A stretch of 42,786 nucleotides of DNA from Rhizomonospora bruguierae (GTDB lineage: Bacteria > Actinomycetota > Actinomycetes > Mycobacteriales > Micromonosporaceae). Location of the stretch: assembly GCF_018397995.1 (NCBI RefSeq), contig NZ_BBQH01000052.1:1-42786 (forward strand), read 5' to 3'. This document shows positions 1-6,138 of the stretch, one piece after another. The stretch's first letter is position 1; the number at the start of each line of letters is the position of its first letter. The translations under genes were made by a program, and so were the position numbers. The notes beneath the pieces were generated by a model that saw only the letters and a list, made by a program, of their open reading frames with translations, was not told the DNA's origin and searched no databases.

Positions 1-131
1 GGCCCGCGCCGCCCGGCCGGCCGCCCGGTGCGCTCGCCCACGGGCAGCGCCCGCCGGGCCGCGGCCAGGTCGTACCGCAGCGACCGGGCCACGCCCGCCG
101 CCTCGTCCCGCGCCGCCCGCAGAATGCTCAC
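1..131 (-). CDS. N-terminal part of an unidentified protein (runs off the left edge)
   Basis: A leftward reading frame opens with GTG at 131-129 and stays open to the window edge (43 codons). The start is supported by a strong Shine-Dalgarno-like GGGAGGAG about 8 bases upstream. The visible peptide begins MSILRAARDEAAGVARSLRYD and is rich in Ala and Arg, with no recognisable motif, signal peptide or membrane segment. In mycobacteria the homologue of the neighbouring Rv2175c gene lies beside the kinase gene pknL, but these residues do not look like the start of a Ser/Thr kinase domain, so I do not assign that name. It is divergent from the Rv2175c-like gene with 60 bases between them. Confidence 0.55.
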   Translation of the reverse strand, partial: MSILRAARDEAAGVARSLRYDLAAARRALPVGERTGRPAGRRG

Positions 132-191
132 GGTGCCGTTCTCCTCCCGTCCGCTGTTGGTCGGGCGGCGCCGGCATGGCAGATTGGTGAC
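132..191. promoter_or_regulatory. Short divergent intergenic region
   Basis: These 60 bases lie between two divergent starts and must hold the promoters of both. On the left the ribosome binding site of the leftward gene is clear. On the right the GTG at 192 has no good Shine-Dalgarno, and a weak -10-like CAGATT lies at 180-185 with six bases to the start, so the rightward mRNA may be leaderless. The match is poor and this is only a suggestion. Confidence 0.3.
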
Positions 192-551
192 GTGAGCCAA
201 CCCACCGTGCCCGCGACCGAACCCACCACCTGGTACACCCTGCCCGACCTGGCCGAACGCTTCGAGGTTCCGGTGACCCGGGTGCGCCAGATGATCCGCG
301 AGCGGCAGTTGCTCGCGGTCCGCCGGGAGGGCGTTCTGCGGGTCCCCGGGGAACTGGTCGGCACCCCCACGGCCCTCAAGCACCTCCCCGGCGTCCTGAC
401 CTTGCTGCACGATGCCGGGTACAACGACGAAGAGGCGCTGCGGTGGCTCTACACCCCGGACGACACGCTGCCCGGCGGCACGCCCGCGGCCACGCTCGGC
501 GGTCCGGGCGCCACCGAGGTCAAGCGGCGCGCCCAGGCCGTCGGCTTCTGA
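192..551 (+). CDS. Rv2175c family DNA-binding protein
   Basis: A 119-residue protein with an N-terminal winged-helix-like segment (about residues 15-60: WYTLPDLAERFEVPVTRVRQ, then a basic stretch) and a conserved C-terminal segment ending GATEVKRRAQAVGF. This order and length match the Rv2175c family. The Mycobacterium tuberculosis member binds DNA weakly and is a substrate of the kinase PknL; whether that holds here is unknown. The wider order (Rv2175c homologue, mptA, prenyl synthase, metF) parallels Rv2175c-Rv2172c in mycobacteria, which strengthens the call. The gene is followed after 16 bases by the lycopene cyclase genes and may be co-transcribed with them. Confidence 0.8.
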   Translation: MSQPTVPATEPTTWYTLPDLAERFEVPVTRVRQMIRERQLLAVRREGVLRVPGELVGTPTALKHLPGVLTLLHDAGYNDEEALRWLYTPDDTLPGGTPAATLGGPGATEVKRRAQAVGF

Positions 552-567
552 CCCGAGCGGCGCGGCC

Positions 568-918
568 GTGGGTCACCTGACCTACCTCGGCGTCCTCGCC
601 GGCTGCCTGGTGGCGGCGCTGTGGCTGGAGCCGGTGCTCCGGGTGAACGTGCTGCGCCGCTGGCGCCGCCTGCTGCTGACCCTGCTCCCGGTGATCCTGC
701 TGTTCGGCCTGTGGGACCTGGCCGCCGTCGCCGCCGGTCACTGGAGCTTCGACCCGGCGCAGGTCAGCGGCGTGCGGCTGCCCGGCGGGCTGCCGCTGGA
801 GGAGGTGCTGTTCTTCGCCGTGGTCCCGGCGTGCGCGATCCTCGGCTTCGAGGCGACCCGCGCGGTGCTGCGCCGCCCCGCCGGGGACGAGGCGGCGGCC
901 GATGAGGAACGACCGTGA
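568..918 (+). CDS. crtYc: Lycopene cyclase domain subunit, CrtYc type
   Basis: A 116-residue integral membrane protein with three hydrophobic segments (about residues 3-22, 32-52 and 72-95). The motif LPLEEVLFFAVVP is the conserved P/LxEE segment of heterodimeric actinobacterial lycopene cyclases, in which two small subunits together form a beta- or epsilon-ionone ring on lycopene. A longer open frame reaches upstream to 412, but it overlaps the preceding gene and codes a non-membrane Arg/Pro stretch, so I take the GTG at 568, where the hydrophobic domain starts. The stop TGA overlaps the GTG of the next subunit (GTGA), indicating translational coupling. Confidence 0.85.
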   Translation: MGHLTYLGVLAGCLVAALWLEPVLRVNVLRRWRRLLLTLLPVILLFGLWDLAAVAAGHWSFDPAQVSGVRLPGGLPLEEVLFFAVVPACAILGFEATRAVLRRPAGDEAAADEERP

Positions 919-1334
919 CCTACACCGCCGCCGCGCTGCTCGGGGTCGCCGCCGCGCTCGCCGTGGACCTGGCGGTGCTGCGCACCCGGCTGGTCACCCG
1001 GGCCGTCTTCTGGGCCACGTACCCGATCATCGTCGGGTTCCAGCTGCTCTCCAACGGCGTCCTCACCGGCCGCGACGTCGTCCGGTACCGGCCGGACGCG
1101 ATCCTCGGCTGGCGGATCGCGTCCGCGCCCGTGGAGGACCTGCTGTTCGGCTTCGCGCTGGTGCTGTTCAGCCTGTCGGTGTGGGTCTGGCTCGGCCGCC
1201 GGGGCGTCCAGCGCACCCCGGCCGCACAGGGCCGCCCGCGCTTCACCGCGCGCCGCGCGCGCCCCGGCGCCTCCACCGCCACGCCAGCACCGCCAGCGCC
1301 GCGGTCACGAGATACGCGCCGGGCAGCTTCGTGA
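915..1334 (+). CDS. crtYd: Lycopene cyclase domain subunit, CrtYd type
   Basis: The second subunit of the heterodimeric lycopene cyclase (139 residues). It has three hydrophobic helices (about residues 2-20, 32-50 and 75-95) and the motif SAPVEDLLFGFALVLFSLSVW, the CrtYd counterpart of the LPLEE motif in the first subunit. The GTG at 915 overlaps the crtYc stop. The last 30 or so residues (Arg/Pro/Ala-rich) are encoded antisense to the end of the mannosyltransferase gene, a convergent 92-base overlap, and lie outside the usual domain. The ring-forming reaction needs lycopene, which other genes must supply. Confidence 0.85.
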   Translation: MTYTAAALLGVAAALAVDLAVLRTRLVTRAVFWATYPIIVGFQLLSNGVLTGRDVVRYRPDAILGWRIASAPVEDLLFGFALVLFSLSVWVWLGRRGVQRTPAAQGRPRFTARRARPGASTATPAPPAPRSRDTRRAAS

Positions 1335-2871
1335 GCACGGCGACGCCGAGCCCCTGCGGGAGGATCAGCGCGCTCAGCGCGATCACCCCGCCGGCCAGCC
1401 ACCTCCGGCCGGTGGTGCCGAGGGGCACGGCCGCGAGGACGGCGAGCGGCGTCAACGCGTACCAGGGGTAGAACACCGGCGAGAGCAGCAGGACCGCGGT
1501 GAACGCCGCCCCGCAGGCGAGCAGGATCCTGCCGATCTCGAGGCGGCGCCAGCACCAGCGCAGCAGGGCCGCGTAGACGAGCACCATCGCGAGCAGGCCG
1601 GCCACCCGGGCCACGGCGACCGCCGTGGCGTACCCGCCGGCCCAGCCGAGCGCCCGCAGCGGGTACCCGGCGGCCATGCCGACGGCGGTGGGCACGGACG
1701 TCCACTGCACCAGGGTGCCGGTGTCGCGCAGGGCGCCCACCCAGCCGAGCCCCAGGCCGGCCGCGCCGGTGCCCGCGGCGAACGCGCCGACCAGGCCGGC
1801 CAGCGCGATCGCGCCGGAGCGGGCGACGGCGGCCACCCGCGCCCGGCGGGCCACCAGGAGGACGGCGAACGGTACCGCCACGATCGCGGTGACCTTCACC
1901 GCCGCGGCCAGCCCCAGCAGCGCACCCACGGCCAGCGCGCCCCGCCACGAGCGCCCCGCCGGTGCCGCCGCGTGCGCCGGCGAGGGCCGCGCGGCCACCG
2001 CCAGCGACGCCGCCACCAGGCCCGCGAGCAGGGCGTCGTTGTGAGCGCCGGACACCGCGTGCACCAGCACCAGCGGCGCGAGCGCCGCCAGCCACACCGC
2101 CCACGCGGTACCACTCGGCGCGCTTCCGCTAGGCGCATGTTCGCCGGGGGCGTGTTTGTTCGGGGCGCGTTCGCCCGGGGCGTGTTTGTTCGGGGCGCTT
2201 CCGTCCGGCCCGCTTTCTTTGGGGGCGTGTTCGCCCGGCCCGTGTTCGCCCGGGGTCCTTTCGGGCGGCACGCAGCGCGCCAGGCGCAGCGCGGAACCGG
2301 CCGCGAGCGCCACGCCGGCCAGGGCCAGCAGGCGCAGGACGGTCACCGCGGCGAGCAACTGCCCCGCCGTGCCCAGCGGCAGTGCGCGGGCGATCGCCGC
2401 AGCGCCGCCGGACAGCGCGACCGCGAGCGGACCGTACGGGGTGGGCGTCGTCTGCCACAGCGGGGGGACCGCCTCCAACCACGGGCAGCCCGCGGCCACC
2501 CCGGTCGTATACGGGTCCCGCCCGTCCGCCCAAAGCGCGCCCTGGCACGCGTACGCGTACACGTCCCGGCTGGCCAGTGGCGGGGCCAGGAGCAACGGCA
2601 GCGCCCACAACGCAGCGGTCGCCAGCAGCCACCGCGCACCCGCCCAGCCCAGCCGGCCGCCCAACCGCCACCAGGCGACGCCGAGCAGCGCCAGCCCGGC
2701 CGCCCAGGCCACCAGACCCAGCCGGTAGGCGGTGGAGGTGCCGGCCAGCCAGGCCGGCACGAACCGGGGAGCGGGGTCGCCGCCGGGCAGCGCGCCGGCA
2801 CCGTACGCGCCCGCGGCGAGCAGCACGGTGGCGCCCAGCCCCGCGTACCGCAGCCGTTCGGGCCCCCGCAC
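1243..2871 (-). CDS. mptA: Polyprenol-phosphomannose-dependent alpha-(1->6)-mannosyltransferase, MptA/MptB family
   Basis: A 542-residue polytopic membrane enzyme of the GT-C fold with about a dozen hydrophobic segments. The loop SRDVYAYACQGALWADGRDP after the second helix block and PTPYGPLA are typical of mycobacterial and corynebacterial MptA/MptB proteins. These extend the alpha-1,6-mannan core of lipomannan-type lipoglycans from polyprenol-phosphate-mannose on the outer face of the membrane. Synteny with Rv2174 (beside the Rv2175c and idsA2 homologues) favours MptA. The open frame extends to 3192 through a tandem repeat, but membrane-protein sequence begins at GTG 2871, which I choose. 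Residues about 202-255 are a hydrophilic pentapeptide repeat (xxxxP) absent from the family core. The 3' end overlaps crtYd tail-to-tail. Confidence 0.75.
   Translation of the reverse strand: MRGPERLRYAGLGATVLLAAGAYGAGALPGGDPAPRFVPAWLAGTSTAYRLGLVAWAAGLALLGVAWWRLGGRLGWAGARWLLATAALWALPLLLAPPLASRDVYAYACQGALWADGRDPYTTGVAAGCPWLEAVPPLWQTTPTPYGPLAVALSGGAAAIARALPLGTAGQLLAAVTVLRLLALAGVALAAGSALRLARCVPPERTPGEHGPGEHAPKESGPDGSAPNKHAPGERAPNKHAPGEHAPSGSAPSGTAWAVWLAALAPLVLVHAVSGAHNDALLAGLVAASLAVAARPSPAHAAAPAGRSWRGALAVGALLGLAAAVKVTAIVAVPFAVLLVARRARVAAVARSGAIALAGLVGAFAAGTGAAGLGLGWVGALRDTGTLVQWTSVPTAVGMAAGYPLRALGWAGGYATAVAVARVAGLLAMVLVYAALLRWCWRRLEIGRILLACGAAFTAVLLLSPVFYPWYALTPLAVLAAVPLGTTGRRWLAGGVIALSALILPQGLGVAVLTKLPGAYLVTAALAVLAWRWRRRGARGAR
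2107..2268 (-). repeat. In-frame 15-bp repeats coding a xxxxP pentapeptide array in MptA
   Basis: Residues about 202-255 of the mannosyltransferase read as successive five-residue units such as GEHAP, NKHAP, GERAP, KESGP, DGSAP and SGSAP, so the DNA has a 15-base period. The units are imperfect, so the array has diverged at the base level. It falls in a loop between two hydrophobic segments and should not break the membrane topology. Confidence 0.85.
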
Positions 2872-2961
2872 GCCCCAGATGATTCCACGCGCCGCAGATC
2901 TCCGTACCGCCGCCGGGCGAGGGTGCCGCCAGAACCGGCGGCGCGAGGCGCCATGGCGGCC

Positions 2962-3190
2962 GGGCGCCAACGCGGCCGGGCCGCCAACGGGCCAGGCGTC
3001 AACGCAGCGAGGCGCCAAGCGGCCAGGGCGCCAAGCCCAGGGCGTCGGGCGGCCAGGGCGTCGGGCGGCCAGGGCGTCGGGCGGCCAGGGCGTCGGGCGG
3101 CCAGGGCGTCGGGCGGCCAGGGCGTCGGGCGGCCAGGGCGTCGGGCGGCCAGGGCGTCGGGCGGCCAGGGCGTCGGGCGGCCAGGGCGTC
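2962..3190. repeat. Minisatellite, 16-bp unit, nine perfect copies plus degenerate flank
   Basis: From 3040 to 3183 the unit gggcgtcgggcggcca is repeated nine times without change, followed by a seven-base partial copy to 3190. Degenerate related units (ggcgccaa..., ggcgtcaac...) extend the array leftward to about 2962 and rightward to about 3210. It fills most of the 362-base gap between the prenyl synthase stop (3234) and the mannosyltransferase start (2871), so in an mRNA running from the synthase it would lie in the leader of mptA. The 16-base period is not a multiple of three, so it is unlikely to be coding. Confidence 0.95.
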
Positions 3191-3233
3191 AACGCGGCGA
3201 GGCGTCAACCAGCCGGGCGGCGATGGGCGCGGG

Positions 3234-4334
3234 TCAGACCGCGCGGTGGGTGGCGGCGGTGGCCAGGGCGGTGAGTTCGGCGGCGGCGGCCGGGTCGACG
3301 GGTGCGGCGGCCAGCGCGGCCAGCGCCTCCTCGGCGAGTTCCGCGATGCGGTGCTCGGTGCGCTGGAGGGCGCCGGTGTCGGCGATGATGCCGCGCAGCC
3401 GGTCCACGCCGGCCGCGTCCAGCGCCGGGTCGCCGAGCCCGGCGACCAGGGCCCGGCGGGCGCCGTTGTCGGCGGCGGCGAAGGCCGCGGCGACCAGGAA
3501 GGTGCGCTTGCCCTCGCGCAGGTCGTCGCCGGCGGGCTTGCCGGTGACGGCCGGGTCCCCGAACACCCCGAGCACGTCGTCGCGCAGCTGGAACGCCTCG
3601 CCCAGCGGCAGGCCGTACCCCGAGTAGGCGGCGGACAGCGCGGGCGGGGCGCCGGCCAGCGCGGCGCCGATGAGCAGCGGCCGCTCGACCGTGTACTTGG
3701 CCGACTTGTACTGGGCCACCTTGCTGGCCCGCTCGGCGGACGTGTCCCCGGTCGCCTGGTTGAGCACGTCGAGGTACTGACCGACGGTGACCTCGGTGCG
3801 CATCTCGTCGTAGTGCGGCCGGGCCCGGGCCAGCGTCTGCGGGTCCAGGCCGCTGGTGTGCAGCAGTTCGTCGGACCAGACCATGCAGAGGTCGCCGACG
3901 AGGATGGCCGCGCTGTCGCCGAACGCGTCCGCCCCGCCGTGCCAGCGGCCGGCGCGGTGCAGGGCCGCGAACCGGCGGTGGATGGCGGGCTGGCCGCGGC
4001 GGGTGTCCGAGCAGTCCATCACGTCGTCGTGGATCAGCGCGCTCGCCTGCACGAACTCCAGCGCGGTCAGCGCCGTGACGACCGCGTCGGAGTCGGGGGC
4101 GCCGGCGCCCCGGTAGCCCCAGTAGCCGAAGGACGGGCGCAGCCGCTTGCCGCCGCGCAGCACGAACGCCTCCACCGCCTCCGCCACCGCGAGCAGCGCC
4201 TCGTCGATGCCGCCCAGCCGCCGCCGCTGCCCGGCCAGGAAGGCGGCCAGCGCCGCGTCCACCCGCTCCGGTACCGTCCGCGGCGCCGCTACCAGCCCTG
4301 GGCCGACCGGGGACACCGCTGAACCGTTGGTCAC
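3234..4334 (-). CDS. idsA: Trans-isoprenyl diphosphate synthase (IdsA/CrtE type, probably geranylgeranyl-PP)
   Basis: A 366-residue polyprenyl synthetase that condenses isopentenyl diphosphate with allylic primers. The first Asp-rich motif is LIHDDVMD (about residues 98-105), followed by TRRGQPAIHRRF; the second is FQLRDDVLGVFGD. GGKRLRPSFGYWGYRG near residue 60 binds the IPP phosphates. Small residues (Ala, Ser) four and five positions before the first DDxxD, with no aromatic stopper there, fit a C20 or longer product. Beside the lycopene cyclase genes it probably supplies geranylgeranyl diphosphate for carotenoids; it is also syntenic with mycobacterial idsA2. GTG at 4334 follows a -10-like TAGCGT by seven bases, so its mRNA is probably leaderless. 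Confidence 0.85.
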   Translation of the reverse strand: MTNGSAVSPVGPGLVAAPRTVPERVDAALAAFLAGQRRRLGGIDEALLAVAEAVEAFVLRGGKRLRPSFGYWGYRGAGAPDSDAVVTALTALEFVQASALIHDDVMDCSDTRRGQPAIHRRFAALHRAGRWHGGADAFGDSAAILVGDLCMVWSDELLHTSGLDPQTLARARPHYDEMRTEVTVGQYLDVLNQATGDTSAERASKVAQYKSAKYTVERPLLIGAALAGAPPALSAAYSGYGLPLGEAFQLRDDVLGVFGDPAVTGKPAGDDLREGKRTFLVAAAFAAADNGARRALVAGLGDPALDAAGVDRLRGIIADTGALQRTEHRIAELAEEALAALAAAPVDPAAAAELTALATAATHRAV

Positions 4335-4421
4335 GGCACCGACGCTAGGCCATCGCGGGTGGATCTTCTAGCTGGCGGGATGGCGGCCCGCCGCACCGTG
4401 GTCACCGGCTAGAGTCGCTGC
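4335..4421. promoter_or_regulatory. Divergent pair of leaderless promoters (idsA / metF)
   Basis: Rightward: TAGAGT at 4410-4415 followed by six bases and the metF GTG at 4422. Leftward: TAGCGT (complement of 4342-4347) followed by seven bases and the idsA GTG at 4334. Both match the actinobacterial -10 consensus TANNNT at the distance that places the transcription start on the first base of the start codon. Neither gene has a Shine-Dalgarno. No clear -35 is seen on either side. Confidence 0.65.
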
Positions 4422-5345
4422 GTGGCACTCGGTCTTCCCTCGGTCCTGCCGGGCGGGCAGCCGTCGATCGGTGGCCTGGTCCGCGGTGACCGGCCGACGT
4501 TCTCGTTCGAGTTCTTTCCGCCCCGTGCGCCCGAGGCCGATGCGTTGCTGTGGACGACGATCCGCGAACTGGAGCCGCTGCATCCCTCGTTCGTGTCGAT
4601 CACCTACGGCGCCGGCGGCACCACCCGGGACACGACCGTCTCGGTGACGGAGAAGGTCGCCACCGAGACCACCCTGCTGCCGATGGCGCACCTGACCGCG
4701 GTCAACCACTCGGTGGCCGAGTTGCGCAACGTGATCGGCCGGCTGGCCGCCGCCGGTATCCGGAACATCCTCGCGGTGCGGGGCGACCCGCCGGGCGACC
4801 CGAACGGCGAGTGGGCGCGCCATCCGGCGGGCGTGCACTACGCGGCGGATCTGGTGCGGCTGATCCGCGAGTCCGGTGACTTCTGCGTGGGCGTCGCCGC
4901 GTTCCCGTACAAGCACCCGCGCTCGGCGGACATCGCCTCGGACACCGCCCGGTTCGTGGAGAAGTGCCGGGCCGGCGCCGACTTCGCGATCACCCAGATG
5001 GTCTTCGACGCCGAGGATTACCTGCGGCTGCGCGACCGGGTCGCCGCGGCCGGCTGCGATACCCCGATCCTGGCCGGCGTGATGCCGGTGACCACGATGA
5101 ACACGATCGCCCGCTCGGAGCAGTTGTCCGGTGCGCCGTTCCCGCCCGCGTTGGCCGAACGGTTCGCCCGGGTGGCGGAGGACAAGGCGGCGGTGCGCCG
5201 GCTCGGCATCGAGACCTGCGCCGAGATGTGCCGCCGGCTGGTCGCCGAGGGCGTGCCGGGCATCCACTTCATCACCATGAACCGCTCCACGGCCACCCGT
5301 GAGGTGTGGCAGGAACTTGACCCGGGCCTGGCCGCGGCCGCCTGA
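4422..5345 (+). CDS. metF: 5,10-methylenetetrahydrofolate reductase
   Basis: A 307-residue single-domain TIM-barrel flavoprotein reducing 5,10-methylene-THF to 5-methyl-THF for methionine synthesis. The conserved FSFEFFPPR (catalytic Glu region, residues 27-35), FVSITYGAGGTTRDTT, LAVRGDPPGDP, FAITQMVFDAEDY and GVMPVTTMNTI motifs are all present in order, so the protein looks intact and catalytic. The Mycobacterium gene at the same place (Rv2172c) belongs to this family. The start GTG is probably leaderless (see the promoter at 4410). Confidence 0.92.
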   Translation: MALGLPSVLPGGQPSIGGLVRGDRPTFSFEFFPPRAPEADALLWTTIRELEPLHPSFVSITYGAGGTTRDTTVSVTEKVATETTLLPMAHLTAVNHSVAELRNVIGRLAAAGIRNILAVRGDPPGDPNGEWARHPAGVHYAADLVRLIRESGDFCVGVAAFPYKHPRSADIASDTARFVEKCRAGADFAITQMVFDAEDYLRLRDRVAAAGCDTPILAGVMPVTTMNTIARSEQLSGAPFPPALAERFARVAEDKAAVRRLGIETCAEMCRRLVAEGVPGIHFITMNRSTATREVWQELDPGLAAAA

Positions 5346-5375
5346 GGGCGCGACCTCACCGCGCCCGCGGCGGTT

Positions 5376-6056
5376 GTGCATCTGATGGACTGGAACGGGT
5401 ACGCGACGGGCTGGGCCCGACTGCACGGCGGCTACGACCCCCGCCGCGCCGGCCCGTTGGTGCGCGGGTGGCTGCGCATGTCGTACGGGGTCGGCCGGGC
5501 GCTGAACCGGATCGGGTTCACCCCGAGCGCCGTGACCACGCTGAACCTGCTGTTCTGCCTGGCGGTCCCGGCGGTGGTCGGGTGGCGGCCCGGGGTGCCG
5601 GTGCTGGTCGCGTCCGGCCTGGTGCTGCTGGCCGCGGTGGCGGACAGCGCCGACGGCGCGGTGGCCGTGATCAGCGGGCGCACCAGCCGGATCGGCTACG
5701 TCTACGACTCGCTGGCCGACCGGATCGGCGAGAGCGCCTGGCTGGCCGCGTTCTGGATCATCGGCGCGCCCGGCCCGCTGGTGGTGACCGCCGCCGCGCT
5801 GTCCTGGCTGCACGAGTACACGCGGGCCCGGGCCAGCATCGCCGGGATGCGCGCGATCGGGGCGGTGACGGTCGGGGAGCGGCCGACCCGGGTACTCGTG
5901 GCCCTGTTCGGCCTGGCCGCGTGCGGCGCCGCCGGCCTGGTGTCCCGGGAACTGCCCGCCGGTGCGGGCACCCTGGTCACCGCGGTCTGGGTGCTGCTGT
6001 CCGCGATCGGCCTGACCCAGTTGTTCGCGGCGGTCAGCACCGAACTCGGCCGGTAG
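5376..6056 (+). CDS. CDP-alcohol phosphatidyltransferase family membrane protein
   Basis: A 226-residue protein with about six hydrophobic helices. The signature D-x2-DG-x2-A-x9-G-x3-D-x3-D is present (DSADGAVA, then GYVYDSLAD), giving all four metal-binding Asp residues, so it should transfer a phosphoalcohol from a CDP-activated donor to an acceptor in the membrane. The Arg that usually follows the Ala of the motif is replaced by Val. The acceptor alcohol cannot be told from sequence (glycerol phosphate, inositol phosphate and others use the same fold). The start is uncertain: GTG 5376 or ATG 5385, neither with a good ribosome binding site. It lies 30 bases after metF on the same strand. 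Confidence 0.75.
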   Translation: MHLMDWNGYATGWARLHGGYDPRRAGPLVRGWLRMSYGVGRALNRIGFTPSAVTTLNLLFCLAVPAVVGWRPGVPVLVASGLVLLAAVADSADGAVAVISGRTSRIGYVYDSLADRIGESAWLAAFWIIGAPGPLVVTAAALSWLHEYTRARASIAGMRAIGAVTVGERPTRVLVALFGLAACGAAGLVSRELPAGAGTLVTAVWVLLSAIGLTQLFAAVSTELGR

Positions 6057-6138
6057 CCGCTTCCACGCTTAAGCAAGCACCAAACCGGGGACCCTGAAAT
6101 GCCGGAGTTACGGCAAATGTCTGATCAGGGGGTCGGCC

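Noticed and set aside
412-567. Extended N terminus of crtYc from ATG 412
   Set aside because: This part overlaps the Rv2175c-like gene and codes Arg/Pro/Ala sequence; the cyclase domain begins at GTG 568.
3040-3190. Possible CRISPR array
   Set aside because: The 16-bp units follow one another directly without spacers, and there are no cas genes; it is a minisatellite.
2872-3192. Longer mptA start at 3192 through the tandem repeat
   Set aside because: The extra 107 residues are repeat-coded Pro/Arg/Ala sequence without family similarity, and the membrane protein begins at 2871.
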